A stretch of 42,686 bases of DNA from Ruminococcus sp. (GTDB lineage Bacteria; Bacillota; Clostridia; Oscillospirales; Acutalibacteraceae): assembly GCA_017404665.1 (NCBI GenBank), contig JAFRBX010000003.1:1-42686 (forward strand). Reading direction: 5' to 3'. The notes under the pieces were generated by a model. It worked only from the letters and a program-made list of their open reading frames with translations, was not told the origin of the DNA and ran no database searches. A program made the translations under genes and the position numbers. Of the stretch, positions 25,012-33,689 are shown one piece after another; position 1 is the stretch's first letter, and each line of letters opens with the position of its first letter.

Positions 25012-25048
25012 GTTGAGATTGCCGCAGCGTGAAAGCCTCGCAATGACA
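25012..25048. repeat. Fragment of a TCATTGCGAGG-type palindromic repeat
   Basis: GTTGAGATTGCC followed by CCTCGCAATGACA matches the right half of the full element at 32603-32683. It lies between rpiB and upp and must be read through for the two to be co-transcribed. Confidence 0.6.
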
Positions 25049-25049
25049 A

Positions 25050-25499
25050 TTATAATGTGAAATTACCGTTCTCGATATCGGTAATCATATTAACGCGTTT
25101 TTCATGTCTGCCGCCGTCGAATGGAGTGTTCAAAAAAATCGAAGCGAGCTTGACCGCTTTTTCCGCGTCGATCACTCTGCCGCCCATACACAGAATGTTG
25201 GCGTTATTATGACGGCGGGTCATCTCTGCACAGAACTCGTCGGTGCATACCGCGGCGCGGATTCCCTTCACCTTGTTGGCAGCCATCGACACGCCTATCC
25301 CCGTTCCGCAGCAAATAATACCAAGCTCTGCACTGCCATCGGCGACGCATTTCGCCACCTGATATGCAAATACGGGGTAGTCGACACTTTCCTCCGTATA
25401 GCATCCAAAGTCAAGATACTCGACAGCGTTCTCTTTCAAATAATCAATGACGGCGTTTTTAATCTGTAAACCGCCGTGGTCACATCCGATTGCGATCAT
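25050..25499 (-). CDS. rpiB: Ribose-5-phosphate isomerase B
   Basis: A 149-residue pentose-phosphate isomerase. MIAIGCDHGGLQIKNAVIDYL carries the substrate-binding CDHGG motif. CCGTGIGVSMAANKVKGIRAAVCTD holds the catalytic Cys loop and phosphate-binding residues. NANILCMGGRVI is also typical. Length matches the family. The start overlaps the tsaB stop by four bases. A related allose or galactose isomerase is unlikely, given the upp/tsaB neighbours common for rpiB. Confidence 0.95.
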   Translation of the reverse strand: MIAIGCDHGGLQIKNAVIDYLKENAVEYLDFGCYTEESVDYPVFAYQVAKCVADGSAELGIICCGTGIGVSMAANKVKGIRAAVCTDEFCAEMTRRHNNANILCMGGRVIDAEKAVKLASIFLNTPFDGGRHEKRVNMITDIENGNFTL

Positions 25500-26212
25500 T
25501 GTGCATTACCTTCCTTATCTGTTTTTGCGTTGCGTTCTCTCTCAGCCTGTGACAGTCTGAGATAGCGCGGCATCAGCGCCGCAGAAGAAACGACCTCTCC
25601 CCTGTTGTATTTTTCAATAGCTGCCATCGCAACAGCCGACGCTCTCTGATACCTTAAATGCGGCGGGGCAAGCTTTATCACAGGATTATCAGAACTTTGA
25701 TATACCAATTCTGCTCCGTCGCCCGTCAAAACAATTTCCCCCGAAACCGATCTGAGCTCACTCAATAAATCTTCGATCGATATTGCTCTGTCGTCACATA
25801 ACCTTTCGAGCCTTTCGCCGTCTGCTCTGAATACAGCATTATAGACCTGACTGCGGCGTGCGTCCATACAGGCGCATACGAATATGTGATGCCCTGAAAA
25901 GCTATACGCCATGCTCTCTAATGTTGAGACCTCAACACAGGGCTTGTCCGCAGCATAAGCCATACCTTTGACCGCGCTGACGCCTATGCGCACGCCCGTA
26001 AAAGAGCCGGGACCGCTGTTGACAGCATATACATCAATATCAGATGAAGATCGTCCGGAAATCTTCAGGACAGATTCCGCCATCGCCATCAGCGTTTGGC
26101 TGTGAGTCAAGCCGGTGTTCAAATAATATTCGGCAACCACTTTGCCATCCTCAAACAAACAAACCGAAGCCGGCGATGCAGAGGAATCAACAGATAAAAT
26201 CAGCATAATCAT
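25496..26212 (-). CDS. tsaB: tRNA threonylcarbamoyladenosine protein TsaB
   Basis: A 238-residue protein of the ASKHA fold that supports TsaD in forming t6A at A37 of tRNAs reading ANN codons. The N terminus LILSVDSSASPASVCLFEDG and GLTHSQTLM are typical, as is NSGPGSFTGVRIGVSAVKGMAYA near residue 65. The start is either 26212 or 26206; a GGGG site precedes both. It overlaps tsaE by about 25 bp and rpiB by four. TsaD and TsaC are not in the window. Confidence 0.94.
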   Translation of the reverse strand: MIMLILSVDSSASPASVCLFEDGKVVAEYYLNTGLTHSQTLMAMAESVLKISGRSSSDIDVYAVNSGPGSFTGVRIGVSAVKGMAYAADKPCVEVSTLESMAYSFSGHHIFVCACMDARRSQVYNAVFRADGERLERLCDDRAISIEDLLSELRSVSGEIVLTGDGAELVYQSSDNPVIKLAPPHLRYQRASAVAMAAIEKYNRGEVVSSAALMPRYLRLSQAERERNAKTDKEGNAQ

Positions 26213-26627
26213 CCAGCCCCTCTATCTCAAAGATTCTTTCGTTATCTTTCTCGGTTTTGCCGATCCTGACGCGGATGCAGTCGGGTTCCAGCTCGGATTC
26301 GATGTTCTCGCTCCATTCGATGATAATAACGCCCTGTCCGATATAGTCATAGTAGCCCGTTGCAAAAAGATCATCGCTGTCTTTGATGCGATACATATCA
26401 AAGTGATAGACAGGAACCTTTCCGCTGTAGGCGTTGACAATCGCGAAGGTCGGACTGCAAACGCCGTCGCTGATCCCCAAGCCGCTGCAAATACCGCGAG
26501 TAAAAGCGGTTTTGCCCGCTCCGAGATCGCCGAACAGCGCTATCATTTCCCGCCCCTTAAGCACCGAGGCAATTCTCGCCCCAAGCCCTTCTGTCTGATG
26601 CGGCGAGGCGGATACAACTTTTATCAT
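26187..26627 (-). CDS. tsaE: tRNA threonylcarbamoyladenosine protein TsaE
   Basis: A 146-residue ATPase of the t6A machinery. The P-loop GDLGAGKTAFTRGICSGLG is at about residue 34. SPTFAIVNAYSG and VYHFDMYRI with the conserved Asp follow. Then come the DDLFATGYYDYI and VIIIEWSENI signatures. Length is normal. It is the first gene of tsaE-tsaB-rpiB-upp-lipoprotein, and its promoter is probably the extended -10 at 26662-26670. Confidence 0.95.
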   Translation of the reverse strand: MIKVVSASPHQTEGLGARIASVLKGREMIALFGDLGAGKTAFTRGICSGLGISDGVCSPTFAIVNAYSGKVPVYHFDMYRIKDSDDLFATGYYDYIGQGVIIIEWSENIESELEPDCIRVRIGKTEKDNERIFEIEGLDDYADFIC

Positions 26628-26661
26628 AGTGTTTGCTCCGTATACTTATTATCAATTTGTT

Positions 26662-26670
26662 ATTATATCA
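26662..26670 (-). promoter_or_regulatory. Extended -10 promoter candidate for tsaE
   Basis: On the minus strand TGATATAAT gives a full TATAAT with the TG extension, about 35 bp before the ATG. The -35 region (ATTATT at 17 bp) is poor. Confidence 0.5.
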
Positions 26671-26730
26671 TATCAGATCGACGGAATAATGCTATTAGGA
26701 AAAATTCAAAAATTATTACAAATATTTATC

Positions 26731-26759
26731 TTGAATTCACTATTCGCTTTCACTATAAT
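26731..26759 (+). promoter_or_regulatory. Promoter of the RodA/FtsW gene
   Basis: TTGAAT (26731-26736) and TATAAT (26754-26759) are 17 bp apart. It lies inside the longest open frame and shows that translation starts at 26803. Confidence 0.8.
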
Positions 26760-26802
26760 GATATCTGATAACAGGAACATCCATCATTTCGAAAGGAATC
26801 AT

Positions 26803-27984
26803 ATGCAAAAAGTTCTCAAGGGATTGACGAGATTCTTTACAAAGTCCGACGTCATTCTGTGGCTGCTGACGATAGCGGCGAGCGTATACAGCCTGCTGCT
26901 GATCAATTCGATGCAGAGATCGTCAGATTACAGCTATATGACACCCCAGATATTGGCTTTAATCATAGGTTATATCGCTGCAATCGTAATCACGCTGATC
27001 GATTATGAACGCATCGCGCACTTTTGGCCGCTGCTGATCGCCGTGTCGCTAGGGTTACTGCTGCTTATTTTTTTGATAGGCAGAAATGTCTCCGGCACGG
27101 ATGACACCGCATGGATCACCTTGCCCGGCGGCGTTTCCTTCCAGCCTTCGGAGCTCGTCAAGATATTTTTTATCATTACATTTTCCAAGCATTTGCAGGC
27201 GCTCAAGGACAGCGAGATGCTCCATAGTCTCGTCGGCGTGCTCTCCCTGCTGATCCATATGGGCGTACCTGTTGTGCTGATCCATATGCAGGGCGACGAC
27301 GGTACGGCTCTGATTTTCATCTTTATGTTCATCCTGATGGCATTTGTCGGCGGTATACAGCTGCGGTATTTTCTGATCATGATTCTGCTGCTGGCGGCGG
27401 GAATACCGATATTATGGGCATACTTTCTCAACGAGGAGCAAAAAAACCGCTTCACCGCGATTTTCGATATCGACGGAAATGCGCTTAAGACCTATGGCTG
27501 GCAGCAGTATCAGGGCAAGGTCAGCGTTGCTTCGGGCGGTCTGAGCGGTACGGGACTGGGCAATGGACCGCGCGTCGCTTCCGGAATCGTTCCGGAACAG
27601 GAAAACGACTTCATTTTCACCGTTGCCGGTGAAGAACTCGGCTTCATCGGCTGCACGCTTCTGCTGTTCATACTCCTGTTGATCTGCATCAAGCTGATGA
27701 TCGACGCTATGTCGGCACGCGATTACCTCGGAAAGATGATATGCATCGGCGTATTTTCAATGCTCAGCCTTCAGACCGTTATCAATGTCGGAATGGTTCT
27801 CGGGCTCTTGCCGGTCATCGGTATCACTCTTCCCTTCTTCTCCTCGGGAGGCTCGTCGCTGCTGTCGGTACTGGTCGGTATCGGATTGTCGCAAAGCGTA
27901 TGCTACCATAAAGATATGGCGGAATCGCCTCACGGCAAGCTGAAAAACAACCGTTACAAATATATGACAACGGCACATTATTAA
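26803..27984 (+). CDS. SEDS family peptidoglycan polymerase (RodA/FtsW/SpoVE)
   Basis: A 393-residue membrane protein starting at the ATG at 26803, with GAAAGGA about six bases upstream. About ten membrane segments are visible. The SEDS signature region GTGLGNGPRVASGIVPEQENDFIFTVAGEELGFIG lies near residue 245-285. The last segments hold LPVIGITLPFFSSGGSSLLSVLVGIG. These proteins polymerise glycan strands from lipid II with a partner class B PBP. Sequence alone does not separate RodA from FtsW with certainty. The length and lack of division neighbours favour a RodA-like elongation role. It converges on cdaA-cdaR, with a shared terminator. Confidence 0.92.
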   Translation: MQKVLKGLTRFFTKSDVILWLLTIAASVYSLLLINSMQRSSDYSYMTPQILALIIGYIAAIVITLIDYERIAHFWPLLIAVSLGLLLLIFLIGRNVSGTDDTAWITLPGGVSFQPSELVKIFFIITFSKHLQALKDSEMLHSLVGVLSLLIHMGVPVVLIHMQGDDGTALIFIFMFILMAFVGGIQLRYFLIMILLLAAGIPILWAYFLNEEQKNRFTAIFDIDGNALKTYGWQQYQGKVSVASGGLSGTGLGNGPRVASGIVPEQENDFIFTVAGEELGFIGCTLLLFILLLICIKLMIDAMSARDYLGKMICIGVFSMLSLQTVINVGMVLGLLPVIGITLPFFSSGGSSLLSVLVGIGLSQSVCYHKDMAESPHGKLKNNRYKYMTTAHY

Positions 27985-27994
27985 TTTGTTCAAC

Positions 27995-28031
27995 AAAACG
28001 CACTGCAGTATTTCAGACCGCAGTGCGTTTA
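27995..28031. terminator. Bidirectional terminator between the SEDS gene and cdaR
   Basis: AAACGCACTGC (27996-28006) pairs with GCAGTGCGTTT (28020-28030). The A/T ends give U-runs on both strands. It lies between converging genes. Confidence 0.85.
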
Positions 28032-28042
28032 TTCTTTTACGT

Positions 28043-29317
28043 TCATTTCATTGTGACATTGGCGTTCAAGGTGTATGAGCCGTAGATCCAGCATTCGGAA
28101 TAATCGGACGCCAACGTAATCTTCAGCGGAACGCTGAGCGAAACAGCACTTCCTGATTTGAGGTCATCCAGCAATCCGGCGAAATCAGCGGTGACGGTAA
28201 GATCGGAAGCCGTGACGGTATTAATCAGCTCCTCCGGACCGTTAACTGTGATCTCTGCGTTATTTGTCGCAAATTCAACGGTGTATTTTGAAGAATCCAA
28301 CTTGCTCGAAACCTTTGCTGTTACCGTTGTGGAGTAGCAATAACTCAAATCGATAGAAGCGGTAGCGGTTGTCTCGCCGGATATCACCTTGCAGCCCTGC
28401 GGCAGCGTGATATCAAACTTTTGTCTGTTTCCCTCGTTTTTGAGCTTGGTGAAATCCATGGTACCGATCGTGACAGTATTGTCCTCGATAGCATCCAGCG
28501 TGTCCTGAGGTCCGGCAATTTTAACCTTTGCAGGAGAAAGGATGATATCGGGATAATCGGACGGAGCGTTCGCGACATCAACAGTGAGAGAAACCTCAGA
28601 GATCGGAAGCACGGAAATGGTGGCGTCTACCGTTCCTAGGTCGGTCTTGACGTAAGGCAAATATAATTTATCGCCGTTTTCATCCAGAAAAACAAGATCC
28701 TCATTAACAGTTTTTTGGGTATCGGCAGAGATGGTATCCACTACGGCAATAGAAGCGATCTGATTGACATGTGTCTCGGGACCGGATACAACAACCTTGC
28801 TCTTTGACAGCGCAACGCTCGCGTAATGGTTGCTGTCGTCGAGCTGAACGGTAATCTGGTTATCGATGGTGAATTCTTCCTGTTTCTCCTTGTCGACATA
28901 TACCGTAACGGTGGATGGAGATAGCTTTTCTTTGACAATAGTATAGTTCGTTTTGACGCCGGTTTGTCTGGCGGACAGAGAGAGTGTGTAGGAACCGACG
29001 GAGATCATTGAACTGGACTGGTTCGCTGTTACTTGTATATCGGACGCAGTCAGCGTGCCGAGCATCGCGCGATTTGCCTTGACCTCGACAGACGCTTTCA
29101 GATCATCTGCGCCATAGAGTACTAATCCGTCGTCTACGGCGGTATCGGGCAATTCGATTGTGATAGGGATATCCGTGATGGTTTTGGTATCTTCACTTTC
29201 ACCTGTCATTGTGATGAAGAACCACGCGACAAACGCCAGAATAAACGCCAGTACCAGCAGAGTGATATTATGGGAAAAGAATCTGGAAAGCAGAGATTTA
29301 TTATTCTTTTTCATCAT
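28043..29317 (-). CDS. cdaR: YbbR-domain regulator of diadenylate cyclase
   Basis: A 424-residue protein. It is anchored by one N-terminal membrane segment (NITLLVLAFILAFVAWFFI, about residues 15-35). The rest is outside the cell and made of roughly four YbbR beta domains with repeated phrases such as VVSGPETHVNQI, VKIAGPQDTLDAI and ITVNGPEELINTV. In other Firmicutes CdaR binds and modulates CdaA. The gene overlaps the end of cdaA by 17 bp, the usual order. GlmM, which often follows, is not here. The C terminus ends at a shared terminator. Confidence 0.93.
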   Translation of the reverse strand: MMKKNNKSLLSRFFSHNITLLVLAFILAFVAWFFITMTGESEDTKTITDIPITIELPDTAVDDGLVLYGADDLKASVEVKANRAMLGTLTASDIQVTANQSSSMISVGSYTLSLSARQTGVKTNYTIVKEKLSPSTVTVYVDKEKQEEFTIDNQITVQLDDSNHYASVALSKSKVVVSGPETHVNQIASIAVVDTISADTQKTVNEDLVFLDENGDKLYLPYVKTDLGTVDATISVLPISEVSLTVDVANAPSDYPDIILSPAKVKIAGPQDTLDAIEDNTVTIGTMDFTKLKNEGNRQKFDITLPQGCKVISGETTATASIDLSYCYSTTVTAKVSSKLDSSKYTVEFATNNAEITVNGPEELINTVTASDLTVTADFAGLLDDLKSGSAVSLSVPLKITLASDYSECWIYGSYTLNANVTMK

Positions 29318-30191
29318 TCTTCTCCTTTCTGCTCTTAAATATGACAGAAAACAGATTAGAACGTTCTCTCTCGCCGGGAATAATCAACTCGACCAATTCA
29401 TCGTATAAGGTATTGCGATTATAGTCGCGGGTAAGCTTTCCGCCGAGCGCAATAGAAATACTGCCGGTCTCTTCGGATACCACTACTACCACAGCGTCGG
29501 TTTCTTCGCTCAGACCAATCGCTGCACGGTGCCGGGTTCCCAGATCCGCACTGATATCAAGACTTTTCGTCAACGGCAAAATACATCCTGCCGACAGGAT
29601 CTTACCTTCTCTGATGATACACGCGCCGTCGTGCAGCGGCGCCTTGTTGAAAAAGATGTTGCCGAGCAGCGCCGGAGAAGTTTCGCTGTTAAGCGTTGTT
29701 CCGGAACCGGCGATCTCATTCAAAAGGCTGTCACGCTCAAAAACGATCAAAGCGCCGGTACGAGATTTGGAAAAAATCGCGCAGCTGTCAGCCACGTCCC
29801 CGATCGCTTTATACACTACGGTTTCCGGGTTCTGGCTGCTGCTGGTATTCACAAAATTCCTCAGCGTTCTGTTACTGCGTCCCAACCTTTCCAGACCTTG
29901 CCGCAGCTCCGGCTGGAACACAACAACAAGAATAATAACGGCAAATTCAAAAACGGACTTCAGGATAAACTTAACCATCGTCAGGTTCGCGATGGTAGCA
30001 ATCGCCAGCGTAACCAACAGGATGATTACGCCCTTGACCAGCTGTCCCGCGCGGCTCTGGCGGAACAGGCGGAACAAATAATACAAAATCAGCGCGACGA
30101 TAACGATATCCACCGCGTCCTTAAATTCAAATGTCTTCAGTGTCGCCCATATGGTATCCCACATGTCGTGTAAAACATCACTTATGCTCAT
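29301..30191 (-). CDS. cdaA: Diadenylate cyclase CdaA
   Basis: A 296-residue membrane enzyme making cyclic di-AMP from two ATP, a signal for potassium, osmotic and cell-wall balance. Three N-terminal membrane segments (about residues 18-100) precede the DAC domain. It carries the catalytic motifs DGACIIREGKILSAGCILPL and LGTRHRAAIGLSEETDAVVVVVSEETG (DGA and RHR). Length is slightly above the Bacillus enzyme (273) because of a C-terminal extension rich in Arg/Lys/Glu. A promoter is seen at 30266-30294. Confidence 0.96.
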   Translation of the reverse strand: MSISDVLHDMWDTIWATLKTFEFKDAVDIVIVALILYYLFRLFRQSRAGQLVKGVIILLVTLAIATIANLTMVKFILKSVFEFAVIILVVVFQPELRQGLERLGRSNRTLRNFVNTSSSQNPETVVYKAIGDVADSCAIFSKSRTGALIVFERDSLLNEIAGSGTTLNSETSPALLGNIFFNKAPLHDGACIIREGKILSAGCILPLTKSLDISADLGTRHRAAIGLSEETDAVVVVVSEETGSISIALGGKLTRDYNRNTLYDELVELIIPGERERSNLFSVIFKSRKEKNDEKE

Positions 30192-30265
30192 ACAGTATCC
30201 TTTATTGTTTTCCTTGATCTGCTATTCATGCAAATTATGCTGCCTGAAATAATCCTATACAAGTA

Positions 30266-30294
30266 ATTCTAACACACGAATACTGCGATTGCAA
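30266..30294 (-). promoter_or_regulatory. Promoter of cdaA-cdaR
   Basis: On the minus strand TTGCAA (30289-30294) and TAGAAT (30266-30271) are 17 bp apart. The leader to the ATG at 30191 is about 70 bases. Confidence 0.68.
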
Positions 30295-30299
30295 GGTAA

Positions 30300-31442
30300 T
30301 TACCTGAATTTTTGCAAGGAATTGAGAAGTATGAATAAATCAGCAGACTTAGTGAACAGCGAAGGCGCGACCCGCACGGTTCCGCTTTCCTGTGTTCCCA
30401 TGCTTTGATGCGCAAGCGGCGCACAGTGCAATCCGCCTCGAACGGCAATATCAGATACCTGTGACAGTGATTTTGCGACTGTTTCACTATCGATATCATT
30501 AACCGAGAAGGACATCACTGGGGCGTCAATCGTCTCCTGTGAAGGATTGAGATACAGTCTTATTCCTCGATACCTTCTAAGACTGTTACACAAACTATCA
30601 ATCATGCGTCTTTCCTTTTCGTAGACATTGTGTATACCTCGGCGATCAATAAAGCTTATACCCGCCTGCAGTCCAAGAATACCGCTGATATTCAGTGTTC
30701 CGGCTTCCAGCTTATCCGGATAGAAGGACGGCATGGAAAGCTCGGCGGATGCGCTGCCGGTGCCGCCATCAACAAGCGAGTCAATAATAATATCATTACC
30801 GATCAGAAGCAATCCTATACCCATGGGTCCATATAGATATTTATGGCCTGCGCAGCATACGAAATCATATCCGTCATTCTGTATATCAATCGGGAAGACC
30901 CCCGCAGTTTGAGCGGCGTCCAGACAGAATAGGATTTTGTAACTGTGCGCCAGCGCGCAGAGTCTTTCCGCGGGCAGTCGGAAACCGAATACGTTGGAGG
31001 CGTGCGTACAGATGATCAGGCGTGTATGCGGATTGATTATCTGCCGAAAGTTATCGATCGTCGCTTCGTCATCACCGACGACGACCTTAGCAACGCTGTA
31101 GGTGATGGCGCCCTGCTCAGCCAATTTGAATACAGGTCGCGCGACGGCATTGTGCTCAAAGGATGAAATGATGACATGATCGCCCGGTTTCAGCACCCCT
31201 TTGATCACCGTGTTCAGCGCGTGCGTGCACCCGGGCGTGAAGATCACATTTTCCACAGACGAAGCGTTGAAAAAAGACCGGACCGTTTCTCTGGCTTCAT
31301 AAACCTTCTCCGCCGTTTTCAGCGATTGACGGTATCCGGCGCGTCCCGGATTGAACCCGTACGATCGGACAGCATTGACGACGGCACGCTGCACCTCAGG
31401 CGGCTTCGGAAAAGTGGTAGCTGAATTATCAAGATAAATCAT
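30300..31442 (-). CDS. Cysteine desulfurase-like aminotransferase class V (EF2568 type)
   Basis: A 380-residue PLP enzyme. It starts with MIYLDNSATTFPKPPEV. SFEHNAVARPV and CLDAAQTAGVFPIDI are typical, and the PLP lysine is in CCAGHKYLYGPMG. The active-site cysteine region is VRGGLHCAPLAHQSMG near residue 340. This branch (TIGR01977, EF2568) has been tied by comparative genomics to selenium-dependent molybdenum hydroxylases. It overlaps by four bases a DUF3343 gene, whose family is proposed to carry Se or S. The likely role is releasing sulfur or selenium from (seleno)cysteine and passing it to that partner. General desulfurase activity is the safer reading. Confidence 0.88.
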   Translation of the reverse strand: MIYLDNSATTFPKPPEVQRAVVNAVRSYGFNPGRAGYRQSLKTAEKVYEARETVRSFFNASSVENVIFTPGCTHALNTVIKGVLKPGDHVIISSFEHNAVARPVFKLAEQGAITYSVAKVVVGDDEATIDNFRQIINPHTRLIICTHASNVFGFRLPAERLCALAHSYKILFCLDAAQTAGVFPIDIQNDGYDFVCCAGHKYLYGPMGIGLLLIGNDIIIDSLVDGGTGSASAELSMPSFYPDKLEAGTLNISGILGLQAGISFIDRRGIHNVYEKERRMIDSLCNSLRRYRGIRLYLNPSQETIDAPVMSFSVNDIDSETVAKSLSQVSDIAVRGGLHCAPLAHQSMGTQESGTVRVAPSLFTKSADLFILLNSLQKFR

Positions 31443-31666
31443 AGCTCCTCCCGCTGCGCCCTTCCCGATATCCGTATTCCCTTCGTGCGCAGGATTGTTT
31501 CAGCTTCGTCGGTTTTTTTAGGAACAAAAAGGCAATAACCGCAGGATTTGACGCCGGTATTTTTCGGCGTTCGCTGGATAAAAGATCGGATTTTATATTG
31601 ATCAAGGATACTCTTTGCCTTCATCGCATAGGTCACGGAAGGAAGAAGTATCAGTTCGTTATTCAT
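31439..31666 (-). CDS. DUF3343 (putative Se/S carrier-like) protein
   Basis: A 75-residue protein, MNNELILLPSVTYAMKAKSILDQY onward. The family pattern KNTGVKSCGYCLFVP near residue 36-50 carries two cysteines three residues apart, suited to holding persulfide or selenide. The N-terminal PSVTYAMKA helix is typical of DUF3343. An AGAGGTG site precedes the ATG. The 4-bp overlap with the desulfurase-like gene implies equal expression and direct partnership. Carrier function is proposed for the family, not demonstrated here. Confidence 0.88.
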   Translation of the reverse strand: MNNELILLPSVTYAMKAKSILDQYKIRSFIQRTPKNTGVKSCGYCLFVPKKTDEAETILRTKGIRISGRAQREEL

Positions 31667-31780
31667 AAAAAAACACCTCTGTTCCCTATCAGTTTATGAT
31701 ACGAAAACAAAGGTGTGACGCGTGCGTCTTTTTCTTAATAACAAAGTTAGTTGCTACACGATGAATAATACGCTTAAAGA

Positions 31781-31799
31781 AATGAAACAGCGTTTCATT
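31781..31799 (-). terminator. Hairpin after dapB
   Basis: AATGAAAC (31781-31788) pairs with GTTTCATT (31792-31799), followed leftwards by TCTTT. It is short and A/T-rich, so it is only a modest terminator. Confidence 0.45.
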
Positions 31800-31828
31800 G
31801 AGGATATTTTACAGTGGTTAATCCCTTA

Positions 31829-32578
31829 TCAACCTTTCAGAACATCAGACATGTCGTATAGCCCCGCAGGCTTGTCCTTCATATAGATTGCGGCGTTCAC
31901 CGCTCCTGCCGCGAATACGCCCTTGCTCTGCGCCTGATGCTTCAAAGAAACTACTTCGTCGTGACCGGCAAAAATCACCTCGTGCTCGCCGACGATGGTG
32001 CCGCCGCGGATGGAATGGATACCGATCTCGCTGTGCTCGCGTCTTTTGCGGTACGCATGGCGGTCATAAACATACTGCGCGCAGCCGACCTCATCATTGA
32101 TCGCGTCGGCGATCATCAGCGCGGTACCCGAGGGAGCGTCCAGCTTCAAATTATGATGCTTTTCGATGATCTCGATATCGAAGCTGCTGTACAAAACCCT
32201 TGCAGCCATTTTTGACAGTGCGACCAGCACATTGATGCCCAGCGACATATTACCGGAATAGAAGACAGGAATCTCTTTTGCAGTATCCTTGATTATCTGC
32301 ACCTGCGCTTCAGAAAAACCGGTAGTGCAGATGATCACGGGGATCTGCTTTTCAACTGCGAAGCTGAGCATATCATCAAGCACCAGCGGATTGGAAAAAT
32401 CGACGATCACATCGGGCGTTTCCTGCACGTCAACAAAACAGTTATATACCGGATAAGTCTTATTCCCCTCGGCGATATCCACACCGCAAGCAATCATGAT
32501 ATCCTCACGTTCATTGACACAGCCTTCCACAGCCTGTCCCATTTTGCCCAGACAGCCGTTCAACAGAAGCTTGACCAT
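31829..32578 (-). CDS. dapB: 4-hydroxy-tetrahydrodipicolinate reductase
   Basis: A 249-residue lysine/diaminopimelate enzyme using NAD(P)H. The N-terminal nucleotide loop is LLLNGCLGKMGQAV, lacking the most common GAxGRMG form but equivalent. The catalytic signature EIIEKHHNLKLDAPSGTALMIAD near residue 130-155 is intact, with the His and Lys used in catalysis. IHSIRGGTIVGEHEVIF is typical. A strong AAGGAGG site precedes the ATG. It is the last gene of asd-dapA-dapB, separated from dapA by a palindromic repeat. Confidence 0.96.
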   Translation of the reverse strand: MVKLLLNGCLGKMGQAVEGCVNEREDIMIACGVDIAEGNKTYPVYNCFVDVQETPDVIVDFSNPLVLDDMLSFAVEKQIPVIICTTGFSEAQVQIIKDTAKEIPVFYSGNMSLGINVLVALSKMAARVLYSSFDIEIIEKHHNLKLDAPSGTALMIADAINDEVGCAQYVYDRHAYRKRREHSEIGIHSIRGGTIVGEHEVIFAGHDEVVSLKHQAQSKGVFAAGAVNAAIYMKDKPAGLYDMSDVLKG

Positions 32579-32602
32579 ACAGAACCTCCTTATAAGAAAC
32601 AG

Positions 32603-32683
32603 TCATTGCGAGGGAATCCCATGACAATCGGTTGAGATTGCCACAGCTCCATGAACACGCGTGTTCGGAGCTTCGCAATGACA
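32603..32683. repeat. TCATTGCGAGG-type palindromic repeat
   Basis: The ends TCATTGCGAGG (32603 on) and CTTCGCAATGACA (up to 32683) are inverted. Inside are GGTTGAGATTGCCACAGCTCC and a small ACACGCGTGT palindrome. Repeats of this general form are common between genes in several bacterial groups. A half copy lies at 25012-25048. It interrupts the dapA-dapB spacer and should form a hairpin in the mRNA. Confidence 0.75.
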
Positions 32684-32691
32684 AATTGAAT

Positions 32692-33591
32692 TTATGCGTA
32701 TTTACCGATCAGATTGTACTTTGCCAGACAATCCTTCAGATCATGATAACCGGAATAGCTCATCGGCACCAGCGGCAGTCGGCACTCGCCCGCATTGAAG
32801 CCGATCAGATTCATCGCGGTCTTGACAGGAATCGGATTGACATCGGAGAACATGATATCCATCAGCTCGACATAGTGGAAATTCATTTTTGACGCTTCTA
32901 CAAAGTTATTGTTCAGGCACAGCTCGCAGATCTCATGCATTTCCTTGGGGCAAAAATTCGAGAATACCGAGATAACGCCCAAAGCGCCAAGCGACATGAA
33001 AGGAACGGTCTGATCGTCGTTGCCGGAGTAGATATCCAGCTGATCGCCGCACAAGGAACGTGTCTGCGAAACGCTGGAGATATCGCCGTTCGCTTCCTTG
33101 GTCGCGACGATGTTCTCATGCTTGCATAGTCTCGCGTAAGTCTTGGGCTTGATATTGCAGCCGGTGCGCGAGGGTACGTTGTACAGAATCATCGGTAAAT
33201 CGATGTTGTCCGCAATCGTGGTAAAGTGACGGAACAAGCCCTCCTGCGATGTTTTGTTGTAGTACGGCGTAACGGACAGCAGCGCGTCGGCGCCGCTGGC
33301 TTCTGCTGATTTCGACAGTTCAATCGCCGTGCTGGTATCGTTGGAGCCGGTACCCGCGATAACGGGAATGCGACCGTTGATGCGCTCGCAGACGAACTTG
33401 AGCACCTCGCAATGCTCCTTAACGCTCAGGGTTGCCGCCTCGCCGGTAGTACCGCATGCGATGATCGCATCGGTGCCGTTTTCCACCTGAAATTCCAATA
33501 GACGCGCCAGTTCTTCATAATTCACGGAACCGTCGCTGTACATCGGGGTGATCAGGGCAACGCCCGCGCCTGTAAAAATGTGCTTACTCAT
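32692..33591 (-). CDS. dapA: 4-hydroxy-tetrahydrodipicolinate synthase
   Basis: A 299-residue aldolase-type enzyme condensing pyruvate with aspartate semialdehyde. The ATG at 33591 (MSKHIFTG) has GGAGG seven bases upstream. The open frame's five extra residues are unsupported. Signatures are IIACGTTGEAATLSVKEH near residue 40, VTPYYNKTSQEGLFRHF and ILYNVPSRTGCNI with the catalytic tyrosine. The Schiff-base lysine is in NIVATKEANGD. Length is normal (about 295). Confidence 0.97.
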   Translation of the reverse strand: MSKHIFTGAGVALITPMYSDGSVNYEELARLLEFQVENGTDAIIACGTTGEAATLSVKEHCEVLKFVCERINGRIPVIAGTGSNDTSTAIELSKSAEASGADALLSVTPYYNKTSQEGLFRHFTTIADNIDLPMILYNVPSRTGCNIKPKTYARLCKHENIVATKEANGDISSVSQTRSLCGDQLDIYSGNDDQTVPFMSLGALGVISVFSNFCPKEMHEICELCLNNNFVEASKMNFHYVELMDIMFSDVNPIPVKTAMNLIGFNAGECRLPLVPMSYSGYHDLKDCLAKYNLIGKYA

Positions 33592-33660
33592 AATGGATCC
33601 TCCCAATAAATGTGATAAAAAGGAGTATAAACTTTCAATGACAAATCAAAAATACTGATT

Positions 33661-33684
33661 ACTAATCACTGACCACTAATCACT
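33661..33684. repeat. Short direct repeat ACTAATCACT between asd and dapA
   Basis: ACTAATCACT occurs at 33661-33670 and 33675-33684 with four bases between. The surrounding sequence is A/T-rich, with several TAAT steps and no hairpin. Function is unknown; it may be part of a small dispersed repeat. Confidence 0.4.
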
Positions 33685-33689
33685 CGTTA

